From Paenibacillus alginolyticus DSM 5050 = NBRC 15375 (GTDB lineage: Bacteria > Bacillota > Bacilli > Paenibacillales > NBRC-103111): 64,000 nucleotides of DNA. The notes below the pieces were generated by a model. That model made no database searches. It was given only the letters and a program-made list of their open reading frames with translations, and was not told the origin of the DNA. Shown piece after piece: positions 26,905-35,222 of this stretch. Both the position numbers and the translations under genes were made by a program. The stretch lies in assembly GCF_000422905.1 (NCBI RefSeq), contig NZ_AUGY01000037.1:1-64000 (forward strand), in the 5' to 3' direction. Numbering within the stretch: position 1 is the first letter of the stretch; the number at the start of each line of letters is the position of its first letter.

Positions 26905-27327
26905 ATGGCAAAAATAAACAAAAAGTGGGTCGCTCTATGTTCAACAGCCATTGGAGCTATTTATGCCGCTGGATATTTCGCAACGGAGACTCAGGCAACG
27001 ATACAGCAGCCACAACAACAAGTCCAAGTTACACAGACTAAAAGCACTCAAACAAATAGACTTTATAAAGAGGGTACTTATACGGGGTCAGGAAGTAATC
27101 GACGTGGATCGATTCAAGTGGCAGTCACGATTAAAAGCGATAAAATTACAGATGTTGAAATCAGTCATTTTGCCATGCATTATACAATTGATGATGTTGT
27201 AGGGCTGCCCCAAGAAGTGTTACAAAAACAAAGCGCGCAAGTACGTAATGTATCGGGCGCAACGTATAGTACACAAGCCTTTAAAGATGCCGTACAAGAT
27301 GCGCTTTCACAAGCGCGAAACGCATAA
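26905..27327 (+). CDS. FMN-binding domain protein, membrane-anchored and extracytoplasmic
   Basis: 140 residues from ATG 26905 (AAGGGAGGG upstream). A single N-terminal membrane or signal segment (about 8-25) and a Gln/Thr-rich linker lead to an FMN_bind domain (about 55-138). This has GTYTGSG, IKSDKITDVEISH and the flavin attachment motif VSGATYSTQAF, in which the Thr is the residue normally linked to FMN. The flavin would be attached by ApbE, encoded by the next gene, whose ATG overlaps this stop by one base. The protein should carry electrons on the outer face of the membrane. Donor and acceptor are unknown. Confidence 0.87.
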   Translation: MAKINKKWVALCSTAIGAIYAAGYFATETQATIQQPQQQVQVTQTKSTQTNRLYKEGTYTGSGSNRRGSIQVAVTIKSDKITDVEISHFAMHYTIDDVVGLPQEVLQKQSAQVRNVSGATYSTQAFKDAVQDALSQARNA

Positions 27328-28232
27328 TGGGCAAAATCATGAAAAAAATGAAATTATTTATGGACACCGTTGTAGATATACAGGTTGTCACACGGAAATC
27401 AAATGATCAGACAGAAGCAGCCATTGATCGGGCTTTCGAAGCCTTTCGGAAAGTCGAACATGCCTGCAGCCGTTTCAGTCAGGACAGTGAATTGATGGAG
27501 GCATGCCGACAAATCAAGACGCCAGTACAGATTAGTCCGTTTTTATTTGAGCCATTGAAGTTTGCTTTGGAAGTGGCGAAATGGACGGATGGCATATTCG
27601 ATCCCACGGTGGGAAAAGCAATGGAAGATATGGGATTCAATCAGCACTATTTAACAGAGGAGACCGTCCAAAGCTCTTCATCGGATGCCGCTACCTACCG
27701 GGATATCATCTTAAATGAACAGGATCGTACGCTGTATTTGCGGAAGCCGCTGGTGATTGATTTAGGTGCTGTGGCTAAGGGATTCGCTATCGACTTGGCC
27801 GCGCACGAGTTGAACGAATTTGAAGGATTCGTCGTCAATGCCGGCGGTGACCTCTATGCTGGAGGCGTAGATGAAAACGGCAGCAAGTGGAGGATTGGCA
27901 TTCAGCATCCCGAAAACAAAGAAGAAATGATACAAACGCTAGAAATATCGAATGAGGCGGTCTGTACCTCTGGAAGTTACGAGCGCAAGAGTGCATTAAA
28001 AGCCGGCATGCATCATATCATCAACCCTATATCGAAACAATCATCGGACGAATGGATCAGCTGCAGTGTTGTCGCCCCTTACGCGATGATGGCGGACGCT
28101 TTCTCGACGGCCACCTTCTTATTGGGTTTGGAGCACGGGGGAACGTTACTAGAACAAGCTGACCTCAAGGGAATTTTGATTGCTTCCGATTTACAAATAT
28201 ATCAAATTGGAGGGATATCAATTGACAGCTAA
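27327..28232 (+). CDS. apbE: FAD:protein FMN transferase
   Basis: 301 residues. ApbE transfers FMN from FAD to a Thr of extracytoplasmic flavoproteins. Signatures: FMDTVVDIQV at the N-terminus, the early RFSQDSELMEACR, GAVAKGFAIDLAA, VNAGGDLYAGG, HHIINPISKQ and the Mg/FAD-site region MMADAFSTATFLLG. Most ApbE proteins are exported, but no clear signal peptide or lipobox is seen here (MGKIMKKMKLFMDTVV), so it may act in the cytoplasm or use an unusual route. The substrate is almost certainly the SGAT protein just upstream. Confidence 0.9.
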   Translation: MGKIMKKMKLFMDTVVDIQVVTRKSNDQTEAAIDRAFEAFRKVEHACSRFSQDSELMEACRQIKTPVQISPFLFEPLKFALEVAKWTDGIFDPTVGKAMEDMGFNQHYLTEETVQSSSSDAATYRDIILNEQDRTLYLRKPLVIDLGAVAKGFAIDLAAHELNEFEGFVVNAGGDLYAGGVDENGSKWRIGIQHPENKEEMIQTLEISNEAVCTSGSYERKSALKAGMHHIINPISKQSSDEWISCSVVAPYAMMADAFSTATFLLGLEHGGTLLEQADLKGILIASDLQIYQIGGISIDS

Positions 28233-29031
28233 CCAATGGATGAAAACACCAAAAGGATATGTCGCAGTTTCCATGGTTTTCTTTCTACTCATAGCCTCCA
28301 TCTGGTCTCAAGATATTAGCGGCATTTATAATGGACTTATAGCCGTCGGTGTTTCCTCTGCCGCGGATATGATTTGTTCCCGAATTGCCAAAAGGAAGCG
28401 AATGTTGCCGGATGGTGCAGTGATAACAGGGTTAATTATTGCGTTAATCCTAGGCACAACTTCCCCATGGTATATGGTTGCTGGCACTTCCATCATAGCT
28501 ATTTTGTCTAAACATTTGCTTGTTTATAAGAAAAAACCGATCTTTAATCCAGCAGCCTTCGGACTGCTTCTGTCGATCCTTTTCTTTCGATCCGGACAAA
28601 GCTGGTGGGGCGCATTCGGGGATCTTCCCACATGGTCAGTCGTGTTTCTATTAATTGGCGGATACATGGTAACGAACCGAGTGAATAAATTTCCTCAAGT
28701 TTTTTCATTTCTAGGGACTTATTTCATCTTATTATTGATTATGGGGATTTTAAATGTCGGAGATGCCACTGATGCACTTCGATCACCTTTTATTAATGCT
28801 TCCCTTTTCTTTGCCCTTTTTATGCTTACAGATCCTCCTACTTCACCAGCTAAGGTTAAGGATCAAGTCATTTTTGGCATCCTTAGCGCGGTCGTTGGTG
28901 CAGTTATATATGGCATTTTTGGCGGTTTGATGTACTTATTTATTGGTTTGCTTGTCGGGAACCTATATCACATCCTTGTACCGAAGTTTAGGAACGCCGC
29001 TATTATTAAGCCTGTTTCTCAGTCTCGTTAG
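28222..29031 (+). CDS. RnfD/NqrB-like membrane protein of flavin electron transfer
   Basis: About 269 residues from TTG 28222, placed by GGAGGGATATCA and overlapping the apbE end by 11 bp. Eight or more hydrophobic helices are predicted. The conserved loops PDGAVITGLIIAL, KKPIFNPAAFGLL and FINASLFFALFMLTDPPTSP match the RnfD/NqrB family. It is shorter than classical NqrB or RnfD, and I do not see the DGYSGAT flavinylation loop those carry. None of the other Rnf or Nqr subunits is encoded nearby. The likely role is to move electrons across the membrane to the flavinylated FMN_bind protein. Confidence 0.83.
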   Translation: MTANQWMKTPKGYVAVSMVFFLLIASIWSQDISGIYNGLIAVGVSSAADMICSRIAKRKRMLPDGAVITGLIIALILGTTSPWYMVAGTSIIAILSKHLLVYKKKPIFNPAAFGLLLSILFFRSGQSWWGAFGDLPTWSVVFLLIGGYMVTNRVNKFPQVFSFLGTYFILLLIMGILNVGDATDALRSPFINASLFFALFMLTDPPTSPAKVKDQVIFGILSAVVGAVIYGIFGGLMYLFIGLLVGNLYHILVPKFRNAAIIKPVSQSR

Positions 29032-29064
29032 TCGTAATGGTGGAGCATTATTTCATCTTAAAAT

Positions 29065-29098
29065 GCAGGGCCCTACTAAGGGCTTCTGTCTTTTTTTA
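29065..29098 (+). terminator. Terminator after the flavin module
   Basis: GCAGGGCCCT and AGGGCTTCTG pair with one mismatch around ACTA, followed by TCTTTTTTT. Confidence 0.75.
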
Positions 29099-29154
29099 TT
29101 TGAATATACTATAATTATTTCAATGTTATAGAACAGTTCAGCGAGGTGTGAACC

Positions 29155-30483
29155 ATGAGCACGGGCCATTCGGAGCTTCATACGAAGCATGAACAAATTA
29201 CGAAATATATTGAATCTTTGGCTGTAGGCACCAAGCTGTCCGTTCGGCAAATTGCTCAAGATCTAGATGTGAGTGAGGGAACGGCTTATCGTGCCATCAA
29301 AGAAGCGGAAAATATCGGTCTAGTGAGCACCAAACGGCGGATCGGTACAATCCGCATGGAAAAGAAAGAAGAACCCGTTATTGATAAATTAACGTTCGCG
29401 GAAATCGTCAATGTGGTGGAAGGCGTTGTGCTGGGTGGTTCTTCGGGCATACATAAGTCTTTGAACAAATTCGTGATTGGCGCGATGCAGCTGGAGGCCA
29501 TGCTAAAGTATATTGAAGCTGGCAATCTGCTCATTGTCGGCAATCGTGTACAAGCACACATGTGTGCACTAAGTCAGGGCGCTGGCGTATTGATTACCGG
29601 TGGTTTTGATACCACGCCTGAAGTGAAGGAGCTTGCAGATGAACTGCAGCTGCCTATTATCGGCAGTTCATTCGATACATTCACGGTAGCCACAATGATT
29701 AACCGTGCCATGGAAGATCGGCTTATTAAGAAAAAGATTATGATCGTCGATGACATCGTGCGCAAAGACAGTCCTATTTATTCACTGCTCGCTTCTAATA
29801 CGGTCAAAGAGATGCAAAAGCTGGTTGAGGAAACGACGCATACACGTTATCCTGTCATCGATGACCAACAGGTGCCGATTGGCATGATCACGACAAAGGA
29901 CATCATGGGCGCGAAGCCGAATCAGCTCATTGGCACCTTGATGACTCCTAATCCGTTGATGATTAACTTGAAAACGTCGGTAGCATCAGCCGGACATACG
30001 ATGGTGTGGGAAGGTATTGAACTGCTGCCCGTGATAGATACCGATCGCAAGATGATCGGTGTCATTAGCCGTAAGGATGTTATGAAAGCGATGCAGCACA
30101 TGCAAAGGCAGCCACAGAACGCAGAAACGTTCGAGGTGCAGATCTATTCGGGGATCGACGAGCTGCGGGATGAGGAAGGCAAGCTGTATTTCCAAGGAAC
30201 GGTTACGCCGCAAATGACGAACTTTGAAGGTTTAGTCTCTGAGGGTGTACTGACAACGATTATGATTCGAGCCGCTTACCGTACGGTTCAGGAACACAAG
30301 AAAGGCGATCTCATTCTGGATAGTTCTTCCAGCTATTTTCTAATCCCGCTGCAAATCGATGATGTCATCGAAATTGTACCTTCGATCGTAGAGATGAGCC
30401 GCAGATTTTGTAAGATTGATATGGAAATCAGGACGAATGGCACTAGAGTAGCTAGATCCATGTTTACGGCACGTATCCTATAA
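29155..30483 (+). CDS. ytoI: CBS/DRTGG/hotdog-domain regulator, YtoI-like
   Basis: 442 residues. Order: N-terminal helix-turn-helix (about 18-60; LSVRQIAQDLDVSEGTAYRA), DRTGG domain (about 75-190; VEGVVLGGSSGIHKSLNKF and GVLITGGFDTTPEV), a CBS pair (about 195-310; RYPVIDDQQVPIGMI and ELLPVIDTDRKMIGVI) and a C-terminal hotdog fold (about 325-440). This is the composition of Bacillus YtoI, whose function is not established. CBS pairs usually bind adenine nucleotides or S-adenosylmethionine, so it may be an energy- or nucleotide-sensing DNA-binding protein. ATG 29155 follows GCGAGGTG. It stands alone between two terminators. Confidence 0.85.
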   Translation: MSTGHSELHTKHEQITKYIESLAVGTKLSVRQIAQDLDVSEGTAYRAIKEAENIGLVSTKRRIGTIRMEKKEEPVIDKLTFAEIVNVVEGVVLGGSSGIHKSLNKFVIGAMQLEAMLKYIEAGNLLIVGNRVQAHMCALSQGAGVLITGGFDTTPEVKELADELQLPIIGSSFDTFTVATMINRAMEDRLIKKKIMIVDDIVRKDSPIYSLLASNTVKEMQKLVEETTHTRYPVIDDQQVPIGMITTKDIMGAKPNQLIGTLMTPNPLMINLKTSVASAGHTMVWEGIELLPVIDTDRKMIGVISRKDVMKAMQHMQRQPQNAETFEVQIYSGIDELRDEEGKLYFQGTVTPQMTNFEGLVSEGVLTTIMIRAAYRTVQEHKKGDLILDSSSSYFLIPLQIDDVIEIVPSIVEMSRRFCKIDMEIRTNGTRVARSMFTARIL

Positions 30484-30495
30484 TAGTTTATGAAG

Positions 30496-30525
30496 AATAG
30501 CCATCTATTGAGGTGGCTATTTTTG
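30496..30525 (+). terminator. Terminator after the CBS/DRTGG gene
   Basis: AATAGCCATC and GGTGGCTATT pair with one wobble around TATTGA, then TTTTG. Confidence 0.7.
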
Positions 30526-30638
30526 TTTTGTGGAAGCATAAGTTTGCATAGAAATTGATATGTATTATTTATCAAATAACGAAGTGCGAGCTGATTATCT
30601 TGGTTTACGGAATAAAATGGGGGAGGAGTCACAGCCAA

Positions 30639-31540
30639 TGAATGCATGGATCTTTTACTTAATGCTAGCTTTAGCGCCTTGGGGAATTGTGGGGAATCAG
30701 GATGATCAGCTCAATCAAGTTTGCTCCAGCACAAATGAAAGCGCAATCATTAAACCGGCAGTGGATACGAAGGTTATTCATTATATGAATCAAGCTATTT
30801 TTCTTACCTATCACCATCTGAATGAAAACGAGTCATTTGTGACGATTACCCCGGCTAAATTTAATCAGCACCTCCAGGTTTTAAAAGAAAACCATTATAA
30901 TGTGATTCCGATTGAAGATTATAGCTGTTTTGTTGAGCATCGAAAATCTATCCCCCCGAATGCTGTCGTGATTACATTCGATGATGGCTATCGATCTTTT
31001 TATGAGAAGGCATATCCTTTATTGAAAAAGCAAGGTTTCCCGGCAACTAACTTTGTTGTCTTAAGTTACCTGGATTCTGATTATCCCTCGCTACCCTTTC
31101 TTACATGGAAGCAAACGCAGGAGATGAAAAGCGATGGATTCAGTTTCTATTCGCACACGTTTAACCTTCATCAAAAAAAGAAGGGAGACGCCGTAAATGC
31201 CGTACCTGCTATGACGAATCGCCTATACCTTGAACAGGAAAAGCGGTTGGAGACAGAAGAGGAATGGAGAAAAAGAGTCCGTGAGGATCTTTGGTTGGGC
31301 GAAGCCATGTTGAAAACGCAGCTGGACAATAAGCTTTCCATGCTGTGCTTCCCTTTTGGAGAGTACAATCAGACCGTTATGGATGATGCGAAGGAACTAG
31401 GATTCCGTTATTTTATCACGACGAAGGAAGGGATTAATTCGGGGGACAGCAGAGAAATAAATCGGTTGAATGTTGGCATGCCTTATTTATCCGCGGATAA
31501 CTTTCTGAAAAAGCTGCAAAGCTATGATCGTAAAAAGTGA
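30639..31540 (+). CDS. Secreted polysaccharide deacetylase (NodB/CE4 family)
   Basis: 300 residues from ATG 30639, behind GGGGGAGGAG. The signal peptide is MNAWIFYLMLALAPWGIVG. The NodB domain has motif 1 TFDDGYRSFYEKAYPLL (catalytic and metal Asp pair) and motif 2 FYSHTFNLH, where the family has HxxxH metal ligands, both intact. Later KTQLDNKLSMLCFPFGEYN resembles motif 3. Family members remove N- or O-acetyl groups from peptidoglycan, chitin or biofilm glycans. The domain arrangement (N-terminal 'HHL...' lead-in and the deacetylase near the C-terminus) resembles extracellular biofilm-type (IcaB/PgaB-like) enzymes, but the substrate is not assignable. Confidence 0.86.
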
Positions 31541-31658
31541 CGGGTATCTCTACTTTGGTAGGTGGTTCCAAGCATACATGAAGAAGCTGCCCCGCTCATG
31601 TATTTATCATTTTTGGGACAGCCCTATCATGTAACTTATGGATGAGGATACTCCTTAT

Positions 31659-31874
31659 TTACGTGAGGTTATCTTCATCCGCACTGCCAGATTGTTCTGT
31701 CCGTGCTTCTGCTAATTGTGCATGTGCTTGGTCAAGCTGCTCGTGTGCTTGTTGAACAGCCCTTCTTCGATGAGTACTAATCGATTGTGCTTGATTCAGT
31801 TCGCTAAGGGCATCAGCTACCGCATTATGGGCTTCTGTTTCTGCACGTTGTTGCTCGGATTGTTGGTCAGACAT
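31659..31874 (-). CDS. Small Gln/Ala-rich coiled-coil protein, hypothetical
   Basis: 71 residues from ATG 31874 on the minus strand, nine bases after GGAG. The sequence MSDQQSEQQRAETEAHNA...AVQQAHEQLDQAHAQLAEAR has heptad spacing over about 50 residues and is hydrophilic throughout, with an acidic tail (SADEDNLT). It is probably a soluble coiled coil with no known domain. It lies alone, convergent to the deacetylase gene. The composition and a proper ribosome binding site support coding. Confidence 0.6.
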   Translation of the reverse strand: MSDQQSEQQRAETEAHNAVADALSELNQAQSISTHRRRAVQQAHEQLDQAHAQLAEARTEQSGSADEDNLT

Positions 31875-31988
31875 GGCATACATCTCCGATCTATTGTTTT
31901 TGTAGGCAAAGTTAATATTGCCACAATTTGACTAAATCATTCGTTATCCGTATCGTATAACTAAATAATGAAAAGGTGGGAGAATCAT

Positions 31989-32267
31989 ATGGGGAAAATG
32001 AACAAACAAACTAGGCGGAAGCGGTTTTCATCATGTTGCCATTCGAGTGGAAGTAGCTCAAGCGAAGGCGCGGGAGCTGAGTTTTTCAACACGCCAGAAA
32101 GTATAAATTTTGAGGTAGAGCTTAAGGGTATCCCCTTTCTAAGGTTGCCATTCAAAAACTTCTGCAATTGTGCAAAGTTGGCTGTCGATTCATTGTGGAC
32201 AAACGCTAACGAACTCAGAAACCGTTATGTAGCTCAAAAGCGGGCTTATTATAGTCTAACGAATTGA
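31989..32267 (+). CDS. Hypothetical small protein, C-terminus read from a repeat
   Basis: 92 residues from ATG 31989 (AAAAGGTGGGAGAATCAT upstream). The N-terminus is basic and Ser/Cys-rich (RRKRFSSCCHSSGSSSS), the middle is INFEVELKGIPFLRLPFKNFCNC, and the last 18 residues are encoded by the CTAACGAA repeat that begins at 32206. This suggests the original C-terminus was replaced when the repeat arrived. No domain is recognised. The gene may be expressed but is probably altered. Confidence 0.5.
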   Translation: MGKMNKQTRRKRFSSCCHSSGSSSSEGAGAEFFNTPESINFEVELKGIPFLRLPFKNFCNCAKLAVDSLWTNANELRNRYVAQKRAYYSLTN

Positions 32268-32391
32268 GAAAATGCTGTTGCAGGAAAGACAGCCCCAAAT
32301 CACGCTTTTTCGCCAACGTAACGAGGCTGCGATTCGTTAGCCATTCGAGTATGCGCATGATGAGGACAATAGCGTGTTCACGGTTCGTTAG
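32206..32391. repeat. Convergent CTAACGAA elements with about 50-bp spacing
   Basis: CTAACGAA occurs at 32206 and 32256, and its reverse TTCGTTAG at 32333 and 32384. Each pair is 50-51 bp apart and the two pairs face each other. Copies share further bases (CTAACGAAyTsAGAAA). The rest of 32268-32649 holds only a terminator at 32514 and the operator at 32601. The open frame through it (32264-32590) crosses the terminator and looks spurious. Confidence 0.6.
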
Positions 32392-32513
32392 CTCTGCGAC
32401 AGCTTCCAAAATCGGTCTGCAGAGAAAAGAAGATGATCATGGAGAAAGCGGATATTGGCGGTTGGAGCCCTATATCCATTTCCCTCCCCAAGCTCAAACA
32501 TTTGGATTAGCAC

Positions 32514-32546
32514 ACAAAGGACCTGAGGCAAAGCCTCAGGTCTTTC
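32514..32546. terminator. Bidirectional terminator related to that at 21033
   Basis: AAAGGACCTGAGGC and GCCTCAGGTCTTT, an almost perfect stem that shares AAGGACCTGAG with the hairpin at 21033. Confidence 0.75.
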
Positions 32547-32600
32547 TTCATGAAGAACAATCGTGTCTTTACACGATTAATCGCGAATGATAAAATTTAA

Positions 32601-32626
32601 ATCATACACGATATATAGTATATGAT
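32601..32626. promoter_or_regulatory. Palindromic operator candidate before the GH95 gene
   Basis: A 26-bp imperfect palindrome beginning ATCATACACGATATAT and ending TATATGAT. Its first 16 bases closely match sites before the GntR gene (46052) and the SGNH gene (46800). It lies 24 bp before the GH95 start, so it overlaps the expected promoter. Confidence 0.6.
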
Positions 32627-32649
32627 GAAAATTAGGGGGATAATCCTGC

Positions 32650-34950
32650 ATGAATAATTGGAAGCTATGGTATACAAACGCTGCGCTGAGCTGGTCGCAA
32701 GGACTGCCAATAGGCAACGGGAGACTAGGTTCCGTCATCTATGGCGGGATCGAGAAGGAAACCTGGAGTATGACAGAAGTGACCTACTGGTCTGGAAAAA
32801 CGGAAAGGATCGAAAGCCAATCTAAGGGCAGAGCTGATCTAGATCAAATGCGTGAGCATTTCTTCGCAGGGGATTACAAGCGCGGGGAAGAGCTGGCTCA
32901 GCGTGCACTGCAGCCTAAAAAGCAAAATTTCGGTACGAATTTGCAGATGTGTAATTTACTCCTGAATGTGGAACATCAAGGTGAGGATCTTCAGCGTGTT
33001 CTAAACCTCGAAAACGCTATTTTTCATACTTCTTACAGCGTAAATGGGAATAACTTTACCCGGGAAATATTTGCTTCACACGCGGACCATATTATGGCTT
33101 CGCGCTTTTGGAGTGAAAACGAAGGAAGCATTACATTCGCGTTAGGAATAGAAGGTCTGACTGACCATTTTATGAAATCGTTTGCCGAGGACGCAACGAT
33201 TACTTTTGAAGGGCAAGCGACGGAAACCATGCATAGCGACGGTAAGTGTGGAGTTTTCTGTCAAGGCATGGTCAAAGTAGTGGCACAGGGCGGAACCGTT
33301 GTTGTAGAGGATAATCAAATCGTCGTAAGAAACGCAGATGAAGCCTGCATCTACTTTACCGCTAATACCGATTATGGTAAAAATGATGACTCATGGCTTA
33401 ATGAATCTAAGCGCCAACTAGCACAAGCCATTGCGCTTGGCTATGCAAAGCTAAAAGAAAAGCACATATCCGATTATCATCGCTTATATGGCCGAGTGAA
33501 TCTTGACCTGGGTCATTCAGATGCATCCCGCCTACCTACAGACGAAAGAATCCGTCTTTTCCAGAACGGACACGATAATGATCCGCAATTATTCGCCTTA
33601 TTTTATCAATATAGCCGCTATTTGACGATTTCCGGTTCACGTGCAGATTCTCCTTTGCCTCTTAATTTACAGGGCATTTGGAATGATGGCGAAGCCAACC
33701 GTATGCAGTGGAGCTGCGATTATCATCTCGACATCAACACACAAATGAATTATTTTCCAACGGAAGTCAGCAATTTGGCAGAATGTCACATCCCTTTAAT
33801 GAATTATATTGAGCAGCTATCGTTGGCAGGCCGTACTGCAGCGCATGATTTTTATGGATGCGAAGGCTGGGTGGCTCACGTATTTTCGAATGCATGGGGG
33901 TTTACGGCTCCAGGCTGGGAAACGTCATGGGGACTGAATCTTACAGGCGGCTTATGGATTGCAAGCCAACTGCGAGAACACTATGAATTTAGCTTAGATC
34001 GGGAATTCTTAGTGCAGCAAGCTTATCCTGTGATGAAAGAAGCAGCCACCTTTTTCCTTGACTACATGACGCTGCATCCCCAATATGGGTGGCTTGTAAC
34101 CGGACCTTCTAACTCACCTGAAAATAGCTTCTATATCGAAGACAACGTTTATCAATTGTCGATGGGTTCAACACTCGATCAAGTGTTGGTTCGTGACTTA
34201 TTCGCTTTTTGCTTGGAGGCTGCTGATACGCTTCAAGTGGATTACGATTTGCAAGCAAAGCTAAAGCAAGCCATTGATAAGCTGCCGCCTCTTCGTATTG
34301 GCAAACGTGGGCAATTACAGGAATGGCTGGAGGATTATAAAGAAGCACAGCCGGATCATCGTCACCTATCTCATCTAATCAGCTTACATCCAGGAAACCA
34401 AATCACCCTAAGAGGAACACCAGAACTGAGCGCCGCTGCGAGAACTACACTAGAAAATCGCATGTCTCGTGAGGCGTTGGAAGACGTTGAGTTCACAGTT
34501 GCCTCTTTTGCAGCAAGCTTCGCCAGATTAGAAGACGGTGAACAAGCTTATAAGCATTTAACCCATTTAATCGGTCAATTATGTTTCGATAACTTATTAA
34601 CGTTTTCCAAACCGGGGATTGCAGGAGCGGAGAAACACATATTTGTCGTAGATGGAAATTTCGGAGGGGCAGGGGCGATAGCGGAAATGCTGCTGCAAAG
34701 TCATGCTGGAGAAATCAATTTGCTTCCCGCACTGCCAAAGAAATGGCATAAAGGTAAAGTTTCAGGACTTCGGGCCAAAGGAAATATAGAAGTAGATATC
34801 GTCTGGGAGAACGGTGAGTTGATGGAGGCCACGATTCAAGCATTCTCAGCGGGTCAAACATTTCTACGCTACCGTGAACAAAGCGTTTCGCTCGTTCTAA
34901 CGCCAAATACAATCTATAGAATTGATAAGCAATTGAACGTGACTCAGTAG
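32650..34950 (+). CDS. Glycoside hydrolase family 95, alpha-L-fucosidase-like
   Basis: 766 residues. The N-terminal beta domain opens with NNWKLWYTNAALSWSQGLPIGNGRLGSVIYGG, the usual start of GH95. The alpha/alpha barrel (about 270-660) has the substrate-site block DINTQMNYFPTEVSNLAECH, GWETSWGLNL, PSNSPENSFY and SMGSTLDQVLVRDLF, and the late DGNFGGAGAIAEMLLQSHAG. GH95 enzymes remove alpha-1,2-linked L-fucose or L-galactose by inversion. No signal peptide is seen, so it acts in the cytoplasm on imported oligosaccharides, probably those brought in by the importer at 37745. The start ATG follows TTAGGGGGATAATCCTGC. Regulation by the GntR protein at 46094 is likely from the shared motif. Confidence 0.92.
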   Translation: MNNWKLWYTNAALSWSQGLPIGNGRLGSVIYGGIEKETWSMTEVTYWSGKTERIESQSKGRADLDQMREHFFAGDYKRGEELAQRALQPKKQNFGTNLQMCNLLLNVEHQGEDLQRVLNLENAIFHTSYSVNGNNFTREIFASHADHIMASRFWSENEGSITFALGIEGLTDHFMKSFAEDATITFEGQATETMHSDGKCGVFCQGMVKVVAQGGTVVVEDNQIVVRNADEACIYFTANTDYGKNDDSWLNESKRQLAQAIALGYAKLKEKHISDYHRLYGRVNLDLGHSDASRLPTDERIRLFQNGHDNDPQLFALFYQYSRYLTISGSRADSPLPLNLQGIWNDGEANRMQWSCDYHLDINTQMNYFPTEVSNLAECHIPLMNYIEQLSLAGRTAAHDFYGCEGWVAHVFSNAWGFTAPGWETSWGLNLTGGLWIASQLREHYEFSLDREFLVQQAYPVMKEAATFFLDYMTLHPQYGWLVTGPSNSPENSFYIEDNVYQLSMGSTLDQVLVRDLFAFCLEAADTLQVDYDLQAKLKQAIDKLPPLRIGKRGQLQEWLEDYKEAQPDHRHLSHLISLHPGNQITLRGTPELSAAARTTLENRMSREALEDVEFTVASFAASFARLEDGEQAYKHLTHLIGQLCFDNLLTFSKPGIAGAEKHIFVVDGNFGGAGAIAEMLLQSHAGEINLLPALPKKWHKGKVSGLRAKGNIEVDIVWENGELMEATIQAFSAGQTFLRYREQSVSLVLTPNTIYRIDKQLNVTQ

Positions 34951-34980
34951 GATTTAAGGAAATTTGTATGGTCTACGACC

Positions 34981-35042
34981 CAATTGTACCTATGCGATCA
35001 TGCCCTGTATCTATATAATCAGTCATGTAGTAAGCGCTATCA
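34981..35042 (+). promoter_or_regulatory. Promoter of the AraC sensor gene with cre-like site
   Basis: CAATTGTACC (34981), TATAAT (35014-35019) and a near-consensus catabolite element AGTAAGCGCTATCA (35029-35042; 13 of 14 positions of the cre consensus). The same three parts with the same spacings recur at 37650. The cre lies just downstream of the -10 box, so CcpA binding would block transcription. Confidence 0.65.
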
Positions 35043-35222
35043 AATAGATAAGGTACAGTTTTGTATGGACTGCAATTAGGGGGTAGAAGGTTTGAATTCT
35101 GAACATGTAAGTCATTCACGAAAATTAGAAAAGACCCGTCTAGGGGTTTTTTTGTTGAAGAATCGTGCTAACTTGTTAAAGAACGTATTCCGAAACCTCC
35201 ATGATGGAAGGGAGAACTGCCA

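Noticed and set aside
32264-32590. 108-codon frame after the small protein
   Set aside because: It runs through the CTAACGAA repeats and the terminator at 32514 and has no ribosome binding site.
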